From the NCBI GenBank assembly GCA_018333075.1, contig BORH01000019.1:26049-90048 (forward strand): a stretch of 64,000 bases of DNA, in the 5' to 3' direction. Under the pieces are notes generated by a model. It was not told the origin of the DNA. It saw nothing but the letters and a program-made list of their open reading frames with translations, and ran no database searches. This stretch comes from Heyndrickxia sporothermodurans (GTDB lineage Bacteria; Bacillota; Bacilli; Bacillales; Bacillaceae_C). This document shows, one piece after another, positions 34,781 through 45,056 of the stretch. The number at the start of each line of letters is the position of its first letter. Positions within the stretch are counted from its first letter, which is position 1. A program made the position numbers and the translations under genes.

Positions 34781-34823
34781 ACCTATGTAAGTAATCCACA
34801 AGTGAATATTTAATAATTTCCTA

Positions 34824-34855
34824 TAAAACAAAAAACAGACGGAATAATCCGCCTG
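34824..34855 (-). terminator. camS terminator
   Basis: CAGGCGGA and TCCGTCTG pair over 8 bp (one wobble) with a 4-nt loop, followed on the minus strand by TTTTTTGTTTT. It lies about 18 bases after the camS stop. Confidence 0.8.
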
Positions 34856-34872
34856 CCTTGCTGAATTGTATT

Positions 34873-36036
34873 TTATTGATAAATATGAACAAACGGTTCC
34901 TTTTCACCCTGATTTCGAACAATAATTGCCTTTGGTCCATCTACAGAGGTAACCGTTATTTCTAAAGAAATGTAATCCGGAAACGTATCAATGACTAGTC
35001 CTGTAATATATTGAGTGAATCCAATCACTTCTGCTTCCCCATAGAATTGAATAGGAATCTCAATACTTAACTGGCTAAGCTGTTTATCTTTATATAATCC
35101 ACGGCCAATGACACCATTATAATTTGGAAAATACTTTTCTACATCCTGTTTAAATTTATCAAACGTATTGGCATCTTCCCGATAAGCATTCGTTGTTTTT
35201 CCATCAGGAAATAGATAGTATTTCTCATTAATCTTTTTCCAGCCATCAATTGATGAGCTACCCTCACCCACCTCTGTGTAGGCTACAAAATTACCAGGTA
35301 CAACAGAATCTTTTGATTTCTGCTCGAAAAGGGCAATGGTAATGGGCACGTTTTTTAACCCACTCATATTGCGAAGGCGATGGAGCACCTCTTGAGCGAT
35401 CTTTTTCCCCTCACTTAATGTATCAGGAATATCTTCCTGATATACAGCACCATACTGTTCTTTTTGGTAATAATGAATCGTATTTAAGGCAAGCCCTATA
35501 ACAACTCCACCTAGCTTTGCCGATCCTTTTTTTGTCTTTACTAAATAGTCATGTTCAAGAATATGGGCTAAATAAATGGGACTCTTTTTATTTTGCTCAT
35601 CAATTGAACCCTTTCCGCTCATTTCAGGATTCAATCCAAGGTTTTCATTAGCTGATAGTTTCTTTTCCTTTAATTGACTCTTCGTATATTTCCGATTGAG
35701 CCACGCATCAACTGTCTCTTTATCTAAATATTGACCTTCTTGAAATAAATACGTGTCTGGAGAAAAGGATTTTTGCGCAACACGCATTAAGCCTGTTTCA
35801 AATTCTTGAATGTCATATCGTGTATTTAAATTATTTACAATCCTTCCTCTTGCTTTGCTTGGTTCAAAAGGGATGATCGTACGATAATATTGATCAGACA
35901 CCTGATAATTAGGGACAATCGCTGATGATTCTTTATCATTTTTATCTTGAACGATTTTATCTTCTGTTTCAAATTTCGGTGCGCAGCCTGATACCAACAA
36001 TATGACAGCAGCGAACACCGGCAACCACTTTTTCAT
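34873..36036 (-). CDS. camS: CamS family lipoprotein (YerH)
   Basis: 387-residue membrane-anchored lipoprotein: signal peptide with lipobox LVSGC (C18) followed by the CamS domain. In enterococci and staphylococci the signal peptide of the CamS homologue is processed to a sex pheromone peptide; in Bacillus the role of YerH is unknown. Position behind ligA and pcrA is the same as yerH in B. subtilis. A gap of 280 bases separates it from ligA, so it may have its own promoter. Confidence 0.88.
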   Translation of the reverse strand: MKKWLPVFAAVILLVSGCAPKFETEDKIVQDKNDKESSAIVPNYQVSDQYYRTIIPFEPSKARGRIVNNLNTRYDIQEFETGLMRVAQKSFSPDTYLFQEGQYLDKETVDAWLNRKYTKSQLKEKKLSANENLGLNPEMSGKGSIDEQNKKSPIYLAHILEHDYLVKTKKGSAKLGGVVIGLALNTIHYYQKEQYGAVYQEDIPDTLSEGKKIAQEVLHRLRNMSGLKNVPITIALFEQKSKDSVVPGNFVAYTEVGEGSSSIDGWKKINEKYYLFPDGKTTNAYREDANTFDKFKQDVEKYFPNYNGVIGRGLYKDKQLSQLSIEIPIQFYGEAEVIGFTQYITGLVIDTFPDYISLEITVTSVDGPKAIIVRNQGEKEPFVHIYQ

Positions 36037-36316
36037 GCTAATTTGCCACCTTTATCCCGTCCATTTTTTTATTCTGGCTGGACGCTTTATACTAATCATT
36101 TTAATAGACTTTATTAGTAATGATAAAGTTTCACAAATGATCAGCTTTTCGTATTATTTATTGATTTTCGCATCCATTTTATTTCTAAAGTAATGTTAAA
36201 ACATGCTCTTTTCTCTCAGTAAAAAAATTTCGATTCAAATTGAACGAGCATTTCAACTGTAAAAATCTTAATTAGATTTTTACTCGGTATATCATAACAA
36301 AATTTATGAAAAGAGC

Positions 36317-38341
<2,025 letters not shown>

Positions 38342-38362
38342 TTAAGGTGAGACGTAAGATTA

Positions 38363-38393
38363 GAAGAAATCGACGATATTAGCCGATTTCTTC
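38363..38393. other. Perfect hairpin between pcrA and ligA
   Basis: GAAGAAATCG (38363-38372) and CGATTTCTTC (38384-38393) form a 10-bp stem with an 11-nt loop in the 100-base pcrA-ligA spacer. No T-run follows on the minus strand, so it may be a processing or weak attenuation site instead of a full terminator. Confidence 0.45.
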
Positions 38394-38424
38394 ATCTATT
38401 TCTTTTCGCTCTTACTTATATTTT

Positions 38425-40638
38425 TTAAACTACTTTTGTTATTGGTGCAAATTCCGCTAATAGACGCTTAATTCCAATTGGACTTGGAAATGCAATATCT
38501 AATTCCATTCCTTTTCCGTCCCCTTTTACACTAACAACTGTTCCGACTCCCCATTTTTTGTGTTCTGCTTTATCTCCGACCTTCCAACCAACTTGATTTC
38601 CGCCTGTACTAGCTGGAACTGGTCTTGTAACAGGTCTTTTCATTGCTTGTTGTCGGGTAGAACCAAATGGTTTATTGATTTGTTTTACTTCCTTATGAAC
38701 AGCCTCTAATAAGTCCTCTGGAATTTCACTAATAAATCGAGAAACAGGATTCATATTCGTACGGCCAAATAATGTACGCATACCCGCATTTGTTAAATAT
38801 AGCTCTTCCTCTGCTCTCGTAATCCCTACATAAGCAAGACGTCGTTCTTCCTCCATTTCAGCCTCTTCCATTAATGAACGACTATGTGGGAAAACCCCTT
38901 CTTCAAGACCCATTAAGAAGACGACTGGAAACTCTAATCCCTTAGCCGAGTGCAAGGTCATTAAGACACATGTTTCATTCTTCGTTTCCTCTTCATCTAA
39001 TCGATCAATATCAGCCACTAAAGCAAGATCCGTTAAAAAGGCAACTAAGCTTTTATCATCATTTGCTTCCTCAAAATTTTTCGTCACTGATAGAAATTCA
39101 TCAATATTCTCAAGTCTGCTTTGAGATTCAATCGTTTTTTCCGCCTTCAGCATTTCTCGATATCCAGATTTTTCAAGAACTTCCTCGACTAATTCTGTGA
39201 CAGAAAGGTATTCCTGCATTCCAGTATAGCCTTTAATCAGTTCATAAAATTCATTTGCTGCATTAGCTATCTTCGCACTAACCCCAACAAAGTCGATTTC
39301 TTTTAAGGCATCCATGATAGATATATCATGCTCAGCCGCATATCTAGCGATTTTATCAAACGATGTAGCACCAATCCCACGTTTAGGTACATTAATGACT
39401 CGCTGTAAGCTAATATCATCATCTGGATTCGCAATTAAACGTAAATATGCCAGGATATCCTTAATTTCTTTTCGATCATAGAACTTAATTCCGCCGACAA
39501 TGCTATATTCAATATTAGATTTTAATAATACTTCCTCCATCACACGAGACTGGGCATTTGTTCGATAAAGAATCGCAATATCCGATAGTTTGCGTCCGCC
39601 ATTACCCGTCATTTCTTTAATCTTTCCTGCCACATATTGTGCTTCCGACTGCTCACTGTCCGCACGGTAATATACAATTTTTGTGCCTTCTTGGTTTTCC
39701 GTCCATAAATTTTTCGGTTTACGATTGGCATTATTTTTTATTACTTCATTTGCAGCATGAAGAATTCTTTTCGTTGAACGATAATTTTGCTCAAGCAAAA
39801 TGACCTTTGCACGAGGATAATCCTTTTCAAAGGATAAAATATTGGAAATATCCGCTCCACGCCATGCATAAATCGATTGATCGGAATCACCGACGACGCA
39901 AAGGTTTTGAAAGCGGGATGCTAGCATTTTTACAAGCATATATTGAGCTCTGTTTGTATCCTGGTACTCATCCACATGAATATATTGAAATTTTCTTTGA
40001 TAATATTCTAATACTTCAGGAACTCGATTAAATAATTGAATAGTCGTCATGATTAAATCATCGAAATCAAGTGCTTGATTTTTTCGAAGACGCTTTTGGT
40101 ATTCCTCATATACATCACTAACTACTTGTTCATAATATCCTCCGATAAGCTTTGAATACTCTTCAGGATCCACTAACTCATTTTTTGCACTGCTTATCGT
40201 TCCAAGAATGGATCTAGGGTCAAATTTCTTTGGATCAATATTTTTGTCCTTCAAAATTCCTTTAATAACCGACTGCTGATCTGTCGGATCTAAAATAGTA
40301 AAATTACGATTAAAGCCAATTCGATCAATATCACGTCTTAAAATTCGTACACACATCGAGTGAAAGGTAGAAATCCATACTTCCTCAGCAGCACCACCCA
40401 TGATGCCTCCGATCCTTTCTCTCATTTCCTTTGCGGCTTTGTTTGTAAAGGTAATCGCTAAAATATTATATGGATTAACCCCTTTTTCCACCATTAAATA
40501 GGCAACACGATGGGTAAGCACACGGGTTTTTCCACTTCCAGCTCCAGCCATTAACAACAAGGGCCCGTCAGTTGTTTTTACTGCTTCCTGTTGCTCTGGA
40601 TTTAATCCATTTAAAAGCCGATCCGTTAAAAATTGCAT
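38425..40638 (-). CDS. pcrA: ATP-dependent DNA helicase PcrA
   Basis: 737-residue SF1A helicase (UvrD/Rep family), essential in Bacillus for repair, plasmid rolling-circle replication and clearing RecA and transcription conflicts. The Q-motif LNPEQQEAV is followed by Walker A AGAGSGKT at 31-38, VDEYQDTN near 222-229, GDSDQSIY, and the C-terminal GVGTVV SH3/Tudor-like domain that contacts RNA polymerase. It lies 64 bases behind pcrB. Confidence 0.97.
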   Translation of the reverse strand: MQFLTDRLLNGLNPEQQEAVKTTDGPLLLMAGAGSGKTRVLTHRVAYLMVEKGVNPYNILAITFTNKAAKEMRERIGGIMGGAAEEVWISTFHSMCVRILRRDIDRIGFNRNFTILDPTDQQSVIKGILKDKNIDPKKFDPRSILGTISSAKNELVDPEEYSKLIGGYYEQVVSDVYEEYQKRLRKNQALDFDDLIMTTIQLFNRVPEVLEYYQRKFQYIHVDEYQDTNRAQYMLVKMLASRFQNLCVVGDSDQSIYAWRGADISNILSFEKDYPRAKVILLEQNYRSTKRILHAANEVIKNNANRKPKNLWTENQEGTKIVYYRADSEQSEAQYVAGKIKEMTGNGGRKLSDIAILYRTNAQSRVMEEVLLKSNIEYSIVGGIKFYDRKEIKDILAYLRLIANPDDDISLQRVINVPKRGIGATSFDKIARYAAEHDISIMDALKEIDFVGVSAKIANAANEFYELIKGYTGMQEYLSVTELVEEVLEKSGYREMLKAEKTIESQSRLENIDEFLSVTKNFEEANDDKSLVAFLTDLALVADIDRLDEEETKNETCVLMTLHSAKGLEFPVVFLMGLEEGVFPHSRSLMEEAEMEEERRLAYVGITRAEEELYLTNAGMRTLFGRTNMNPVSRFISEIPEDLLEAVHKEVKQINKPFGSTRQQAMKRPVTRPVPASTGGNQVGWKVGDKAEHKKWGVGTVVSVKGDGKGMELDIAFPSPIGIKRLLAEFAPITKVV

Positions 40639-40702
40639 TTTCTACACCACCATCCAAGAACATTTGTTCTTATTATATAAATAATCATTTTTTGTGTCCA
40701 AT

Positions 40703-41389
40703 CTATTCATTAACAGCTTTAACCGTTTTTAAAGCTTCATCAAAATTTTCGTAAAGAGCATTGCCGACGACAATTACATCTGCATATTGCCCCATTTCCT
40801 TCGCTTGCTTGACGGTAGAAATTCCTCCACCATAAAATAACTTCGTTTCATCCAAGTGACTTTTCGCAGCTTTCACTAGCTCAACGTCACCATATTTTCC
40901 GCTATACTCCAAATAAAAAATTGGCATTTTAAACAGATTCTCCGCCATCATCGCATAGGCAATAACATCTTCTTCATCAATAGCTGTATTTGCTCCGGTT
41001 AGCTTTGCAGCTTTACAATCTTCATTTAAAATACAGTAGCCCTCAACAAGTATTTCATTCCAATTCATTAAGACTCCATATTCTTTAACCGCTTCATGAT
41101 GAATACCATTTATCCACTTCACATCCGTACTATTAAGTACGGTTGGTATAAAATATAAATCAAAACCAGGTGTAATAGACTCCATGTTCGAAACCTCTAG
41201 CACACATGGCACAGTATATCTTCTTATTCGAGACATTAAATTAAGAACATTATCTAATGTAACTCCGTCTGATCCACCAATAATGATGGCACTTGTACCG
41301 GATTCACATACCTTTTCCAAATCTGAATCTGAAATTTCCTTATTAGGATCTAATTTAAAGGCGTGGCGCCAATCGCGAACGTCATACAT
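40703..41389 (-). CDS. pcrB: Heptaprenylglyceryl phosphate synthase
   Basis: About 228 residues of the PcrB/GGGPS TIM-barrel family, which couples sn-glycerol-1-phosphate to heptaprenyl diphosphate to make archaeal-type ether lipids in Bacillus. Seen: [34 protein letters not shown] near the N-terminus, [10 protein letters not shown] and [16 protein letters not shown] chose the ATG at 41389 by family alignment (MYDVRDWRH); GGAGG lies 11 bases before it. An ATG at 41407, with AGGA seven bases before it, is an alternative. Confidence 0.92.
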   Translation of the reverse strand: MYDVRDWRHAFKLDPNKEISDSDLEKVCESGTSAIIIGGSDGVTLDNVLNLMSRIRRYTVPCVLEVSNMESITPGFDLYFIPTVLNSTDVKWINGIHHEAVKEYGVLMNWNEILVEGYCILNEDCKAAKLTGANTAIDEEDVIAYAMMAENLFKMPIFYLEYSGKYGDVELVKAAKSHLDETKLFYGGGISTVKQAKEMGQYADVIVVGNALYENFDEALKTVKAVNE

Positions 41390-41423
41390 TCGTATAAAAT
41401 CCTCCATTCTATATTCCTACATC

Positions 41424-41432
41424 ATTATAGCA
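41424..41432 (-). promoter_or_regulatory. Extended -10 promoter of the pcrB operon
   Basis: TGCTATAAT on the minus strand is an extended -10 (TGnTATAAT) with no good -35 hexamer, about 17 bases before the upstream pcrB ATG at 41407. It would drive pcrB-pcrA-ligA. The remainder of the 318-base gap to 41725 is AT-rich and shows no gene. Confidence 0.55.
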
Positions 41433-41725
41433 TTTGAAAGAACAAGCGAAAAAGAGTTTCCATTTTTATTAGTAGGAAATAATTTGAAATATGCAATGAA
41501 CACAAGAATTTTTAATAGATGCTAGTTCAAAAGAACCGTTTTTCTACATATAGATGAATAAAATTGTATAAATATTAGTTCAAATTAGGAAAATTTGAAA
41601 ATTTATTGGTGATTTATCACATTAATTTCATGTTATTTTCCCAAGTTATATGTCCTACAAAGTGTGATATTATTAGGATAAGAACTTTTCCACCAAGCAA
41701 TAAAATTTGTTAGGAGGATGAAAAA

Positions 41726-41839
41726 ATGATAAAAGAAAAAAAACCAGCAAAAATTACAAAACGAGAAATTGACACACTGATATTCAAAATTGATCGGTTA
41801 CTGGGTGAAAAAAAGACAACCGAATTGCAAAAAGCATAA
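41726..41839 (+). CDS. 37-residue small protein, unknown function
   Basis: The ATG at 41726 is preceded by TTAGGAGG at good spacing and opens a short frame that ends in TAA and is followed 8 bases later by a strong terminator. It begins MIKEKKPAKITKREIDTLIF and ends RLLGEKKTTELQKA. It is very basic, with a central predicted amphipathic helix and no signal peptide. Ribosome binding site, terminator and tidy length argue for a real gene. No family recognised. It lies upstream of the peptide-regulator pair but is separated from it by the terminator. Confidence 0.6.
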   Translation: MIKEKKPAKITKREIDTLIFKIDRLLGEKKTTELQKA

Positions 41840-41846
41840 ATAAATT

Positions 41847-41874
41847 TAGGCTTTTGACGTAGTTCAAAAGCCTA
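41847..41874 (+). terminator. Terminator of the 37-codon gene
   Basis: TAGGCTTTTGA and TCAAAAGCCTA form a perfect 11-bp stem with a 6-nt loop, followed by TTCTTCC. Confidence 0.75.
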
Positions 41875-41982
41875 TTCTTCCATTCTTTTGTTGAATATGT
41901 CATATTTTTAGTATATTCTTAATATATTGTATAATAAAGGCATTGCATTATTTCATTCCTACTAGATAAATAGTAATACCAC

Positions 41983-42032
41983 AAGAAAAATTTTCTTATT
42001 ATTAACACTTCACGCAATATTTAATATATAAT
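41983..42032 (+). promoter_or_regulatory. Candidate promoter and operator of the RNPP-type regulator
   Basis: A perfect -10 TATAAT (42027-42032) lacks a good -35 (AACACT at 42004-42009, 17-bp spacing). The inverted repeat AAGAAAA-A-TTTTCTT (41983-41997) is centred about 49 bases upstream of the expected start point, a place from which an activator could replace the -35. Autoregulation by the encoded HTH protein is inferred. Confidence 0.4.
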
Positions 42033-42062
42033 AAGAGAAATATGTAGGTTCAGGTGATTACT

Positions 42063-43328
42063 ATGAATATCGGTGCCATCATAAAGTTAAATAGAATCAA
42101 TCAAAATTTAACACAGGAAGAACTCGCCGACGGAATTATATCTATATCATATTTATCGAAAATTGAAAATGGTAAAATTGAACCTAATGAAGAAGTCATA
42201 AAACTACTATGTCTCAAGCTAGGTATTCAAATTAACAATCAGCTAGATGACGGAATAAAAGAAAAATGTCAAGAATGGTTTCACCTTCTCCTTACCTCAT
42301 CTAATACAGATGAAATCAAAACTAAATTTACAGAAATTAAAGAGTTAGAAAAAACCATTCATGACTCAGAATTACAGCTTTTGATTAAGATTCATATGAT
42401 TAGATACTATTTAAAAATTGGTGAAACAAGTGAAGCTTTTAAACAAATTAATCATTTAAAGGATGTAAGCGGTACATTTAATAATTTGCAAAAGTATTAT
42501 TGGTTAAAATTTAATGGGAATTATTATTCTATTATTGAGGAAGAAAACGATGCTCTGCAAAAATATACACTTGCAGAAGATTCCGTCCCTAATCTCGATC
42601 TCCCAGACGACGAAATAGCAGACATACAATATTCACTAGCAGTTACATACAGTAAACATCGATTAACTTCCGAAGCTCAAAGCTATGCTAACAAAGCTTT
42701 GGATTATTATAGGCAAGTTTATAATTTTTCTAGATGTGCTGAGTGCCATATTATACTTGGAATCTGTTATAGAAGAATTAATAATCATCAAAAGGCTGAA
42801 AAAAATTATAAACTGGCTAAGCAATTAGCAGAAAGTACCGATAATAAAAGATTAGTACATCTAACACACTTAAATATGGGGTACTTATATTTTACTAAGG
42901 GCGATAATGACCAAGCGATTAAACATTTAGATTTCATAATAAATGAACCCGATGTTCCATTAATCGATCGACTTGCAGCTCTCACTTCTATTATTGGTGA
43001 ATCGTACATTAATAATGATCTAGAAGAAGCAACAAAAAGGATACACCAAGGACTAAGTTTAATTAACTCTAAAAATAAAAATAAGTACTTATCGTTTTAC
43101 TACGAAATTCTTAGCCATTTATATTTAATAGAACAAGAACATGAAAAATTTGAAAATCTTATGATTAATGAATTCATTCCTTATTTAAAGGTGCAAAAAA
43201 ATTATGCTAAATTAGCAGGTTTTGCCGAAATGCTAGGAAACCATTTTGAAAAAATGCATAAATACAAGAATGCAGCTACGTACTATAAACTTGTAAACGA
43301 TTCATATAAACAAATTGTCCAGATCTAG
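42063..43328 (+). CDS. HTH-TPR regulator of RNPP type (NprR/PlcR-like)
   Basis: 421 aa. An N-terminal XRE-type HTH (IIKLNRINQNLTQEELADGIISISYLSKIENGK, about 5-40) is followed by a long all-helical region of TPR-like repeats, for example AEKNYKLAKQLAE, QYSLAVTYSKHRL and HLTHLNMGYLYFTKGDNDQA. Size and layout equal the peptide-binding quorum regulators NprR (about 423 aa) and relatives. The ATG at 42063 follows AGGTG by six bases; an in-frame GTG at 42054 overlaps that site. A 51-residue secreted peptide gene begins 10 bases after its stop, the classic arrangement of receptor and pheromone. Target genes are unknown. Confidence 0.78.
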   Translation: MNIGAIIKLNRINQNLTQEELADGIISISYLSKIENGKIEPNEEVIKLLCLKLGIQINNQLDDGIKEKCQEWFHLLLTSSNTDEIKTKFTEIKELEKTIHDSELQLLIKIHMIRYYLKIGETSEAFKQINHLKDVSGTFNNLQKYYWLKFNGNYYSIIEEENDALQKYTLAEDSVPNLDLPDDEIADIQYSLAVTYSKHRLTSEAQSYANKALDYYRQVYNFSRCAECHIILGICYRRINNHQKAEKNYKLAKQLAESTDNKRLVHLTHLNMGYLYFTKGDNDQAIKHLDFIINEPDVPLIDRLAALTSIIGESYINNDLEEATKRIHQGLSLINSKNKNKYLSFYYEILSHLYLIEQEHEKFENLMINEFIPYLKVQKNYAKLAGFAEMLGNHFEKMHKYKNAATYYKLVNDSYKQIVQI

Positions 43329-43338
43329 GAGGTGTATT

Positions 43339-43494
43339 ATGAAAAAAATAGTTTTAACACTATTAGCTGGGGTATTTCTGTTTGGTGGCATTATAATTTC
43401 TGAAAATCTTTCTATTAATACAAATGATAAAAATATTGCAGCTGGAGGAGGAGAAAGAGAACCTAGTATTCTCTCTAGTAAAATTATGGTTTAA
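43339..43494 (+). CDS. Putative exported signalling pro-peptide for the RNPP regulator
   Basis: 51-residue ORF with a very strong ribosome binding site (AGGAGGTG, four bases before the ATG). It has a signal peptide: MKKIV, then LTLLAGVFLFGGIII. The short polar tail runs SENLSINTNDKNIAAGGGER and then EPSILSSKIMV. This is the form of NprX, PapR and Phr precursors, which are exported, cut and re-imported by Opp. The C-terminal SSKIMV shows some likeness to the NprX peptide SSKPDIVG, so the mature signal may be the C-terminus; that is inference. It lies 10 bases behind the regulator gene and is followed by a terminator. Confidence 0.72.
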   Translation: MKKIVLTLLAGVFLFGGIIISENLSINTNDKNIAAGGGEREPSILSSKIMV

Positions 43495-43500
43495 TTTAGA

Positions 43501-43532
43501 AAAAAGAAGTAAACTCCATTACTTCTTTTTTT
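43501..43532 (+). terminator. Terminator of the regulator-peptide unit
   Basis: AAAAAGAAGTAA and TTACTTCTTTTT pair over 12 bp around a 6-nt loop with a T-run built into the 3' arm, 6 bases after the peptide stop codon. Confidence 0.78.
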
Positions 43533-43592
43533 CTTTGTCTTCATTTCTACCTAATTACCAATATTATCAATAATTATGTTAACTAAAAACAA

Positions 43593-43618
43593 AAAATAGC
43601 ATGCCCCCATGCTATTTT
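43593..43618. terminator. Bidirectional terminator (yerC side)
   Basis: AAAATAGCATG and CATGCTATTTT form a perfect 11-bp stem with a 4-nt loop. On the minus strand it is followed by TTGTTTTTAG and ends yerC about 10 bases after its stop. Confidence 0.78.
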
Positions 43619-43628
43619 CCAAATATTA

Positions 43629-43940
43629 TTATTCTCCTGTTTCCTGCTTCTTTTCCTTAATGCGCTCTAATACCATTTCATAAGAATCGTTTCCGTAATT
43701 TAAGCATCGTTTTACTCTTGAGATGGTTGCGGTGCTGGCACCTGTTTCTGATTCAATGACATGATAGGTTTTCTTTTCACGCAGCATTCTGGCTACTTCT
43801 AAGCGTTGTGCTAAGGATTGAATTTCGTTGATTGTGCATAGGTCATCAAAAAATCGATAGCACTCTTCTAAGTTTTGTAACGAGAGCACAGATTCAAATA
43901 ATTGATCTAATGCTTTTCCACGTAATTTTTCAATTTGCAT
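43629..43940 (-). CDS. yerC: TrpR-like protein YerC/YecD
   Basis: 103-residue helical protein with a Trp-repressor-type HTH: CTINEIQSLAQRLEVARMLREKKTYHVIESETGASTATISRVKRCL. This is the YerC/YecD family, a conserved Firmicutes DNA-binding protein whose targets I do not know. Gene order yerA-yerB-yerC-pcrB is kept from B. subtilis, except that the 37-codon ORF and the RNPP pair stand between yerC and pcrB on the other strand. The gene lies 23 bases behind yerB. Confidence 0.88.
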   Translation of the reverse strand: MQIEKLRGKALDQLFESVLSLQNLEECYRFFDDLCTINEIQSLAQRLEVARMLREKKTYHVIESETGASTATISRVKRCLNYGNDSYEMVLERIKEKKQETGE

Positions 43941-43963
43941 ACTTTTATCTCCTCTATTTAGAA

Positions 43964-45007
43964 TTATTTAGAAATAGTAACATCCTTTAGACTTGGAACG
44001 ATATTGATCCATGTTTTTCCCGGAACCAGTTTAGAAGGAATTCCATTTTCATACGGAACGATTTTTCCGTTTGCATTACGCCACTCTACTTCCTTGAACG
44101 TTCCTTTTTGAATTAAATACGCTTTTCCCCCAGATATTAAATCAATACCTCGACGGCCGTAACTATCAATAATTTTATGCTTCATTTCAACTATAAATAA
44201 ATTATCAATTAATACAGGCTTTTTTGATTCTAAATCGATTGTTTGTTCATTGCCTGAATATCTTTCAAATTTTTGAAGTTTTTCATTATATTTATACTCC
44301 GCATTAAAGGAAGCATTATTTGAATAATGAATAAGAATATGATCTGCCTTCTGAGCAGAACCTTGATTATTGTCCTCATCTTGAGCAAAATTTAAAGTCT
44401 CAGGAGCAGGCTCCATTTTATATTTTTTTTGCTTCGCCCCTTTAAGAATATTTTCAAAGGAAATATACGAATTGTGAGGAGCTTGCCTGTCGCTAGATCG
44501 CTTAAATAAAGTTCCATCATACTGCATTCCATTAATATTATCGATATACTCATTTTTTAGCATTTTACGCGCCTCAGGACTGTAGCCATGGGCAATATAT
44601 AAGCTGTCATACCCTTTTGCTAACTTGATAAAATAATCTCTAGCACTTCTGACAGGTCCAATTCTTTGCGGCTTTTTGCTTTGAAAAATAGCTAGGAAGC
44701 GTGTAATATCCCCTTCCGCTAATACCTCGTAAACAATATCCGCGTCCGTTAATCCTGATTGCGGGCGTGCCTTCGGATGGTTGTTAATCATTACTGAAAC
44801 GGCCCGGTCATTAGATTCCTCTTTTGCTTCTAAACCTGTTAGTGGATAATAATATTTAGGCTGCTCTTTATCATTTCCCGAAACTTCCCCTCTTTCGGGA
44901 GCATCAGCCGAATCCTTTTTTTCTGGTTGCTTACTATGACTGCATGCAGATAATATGAATAATACCGATAGGGCCACTACAGCCATAGTAAATATTTTTT
45001 TGACCAT
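43964..45007 (-). CDS. yerB: DUF3048 domain lipoprotein YerB
   Basis: 347-residue lipoprotein. The signal peptide ends in the lipobox ILSAC (C22). The mature part has two DUF3048-type domains: YYYPLTGLEAKEESNDRAVSVMINNHPKARPQSGLTDADIVYEVLAEGDITRFLAIF, and a C-terminal half with RGIDLISGGKAYLIQKGTFKEVEW. B. subtilis YerB is a putative lipoprotein of this family in the same place. Function unknown; extracytoplasmic. Confidence 0.88.
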   Translation of the reverse strand: MVKKIFTMAVVALSVLFILSACSHSKQPEKKDSADAPERGEVSGNDKEQPKYYYPLTGLEAKEESNDRAVSVMINNHPKARPQSGLTDADIVYEVLAEGDITRFLAIFQSKKPQRIGPVRSARDYFIKLAKGYDSLYIAHGYSPEARKMLKNEYIDNINGMQYDGTLFKRSSDRQAPHNSYISFENILKGAKQKKYKMEPAPETLNFAQDEDNNQGSAQKADHILIHYSNNASFNAEYKYNEKLQKFERYSGNEQTIDLESKKPVLIDNLFIVEMKHKIIDSYGRRGIDLISGGKAYLIQKGTFKEVEWRNANGKIVPYENGIPSKLVPGKTWINIVPSLKDVTISK

Positions 45008-45056
45008 AAACTACCTTCCATCCCCTTTGTAACCCTGAAATATTCGCTTTACTATT

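Noticed and set aside
36259-36283. GTAAAAATCT/AGATTTTTAC hairpin downstream of ligA
   Set aside because: A perfect 10-bp stem but purely AT-rich and without a following T-run on the minus strand; may be chance in this composition.
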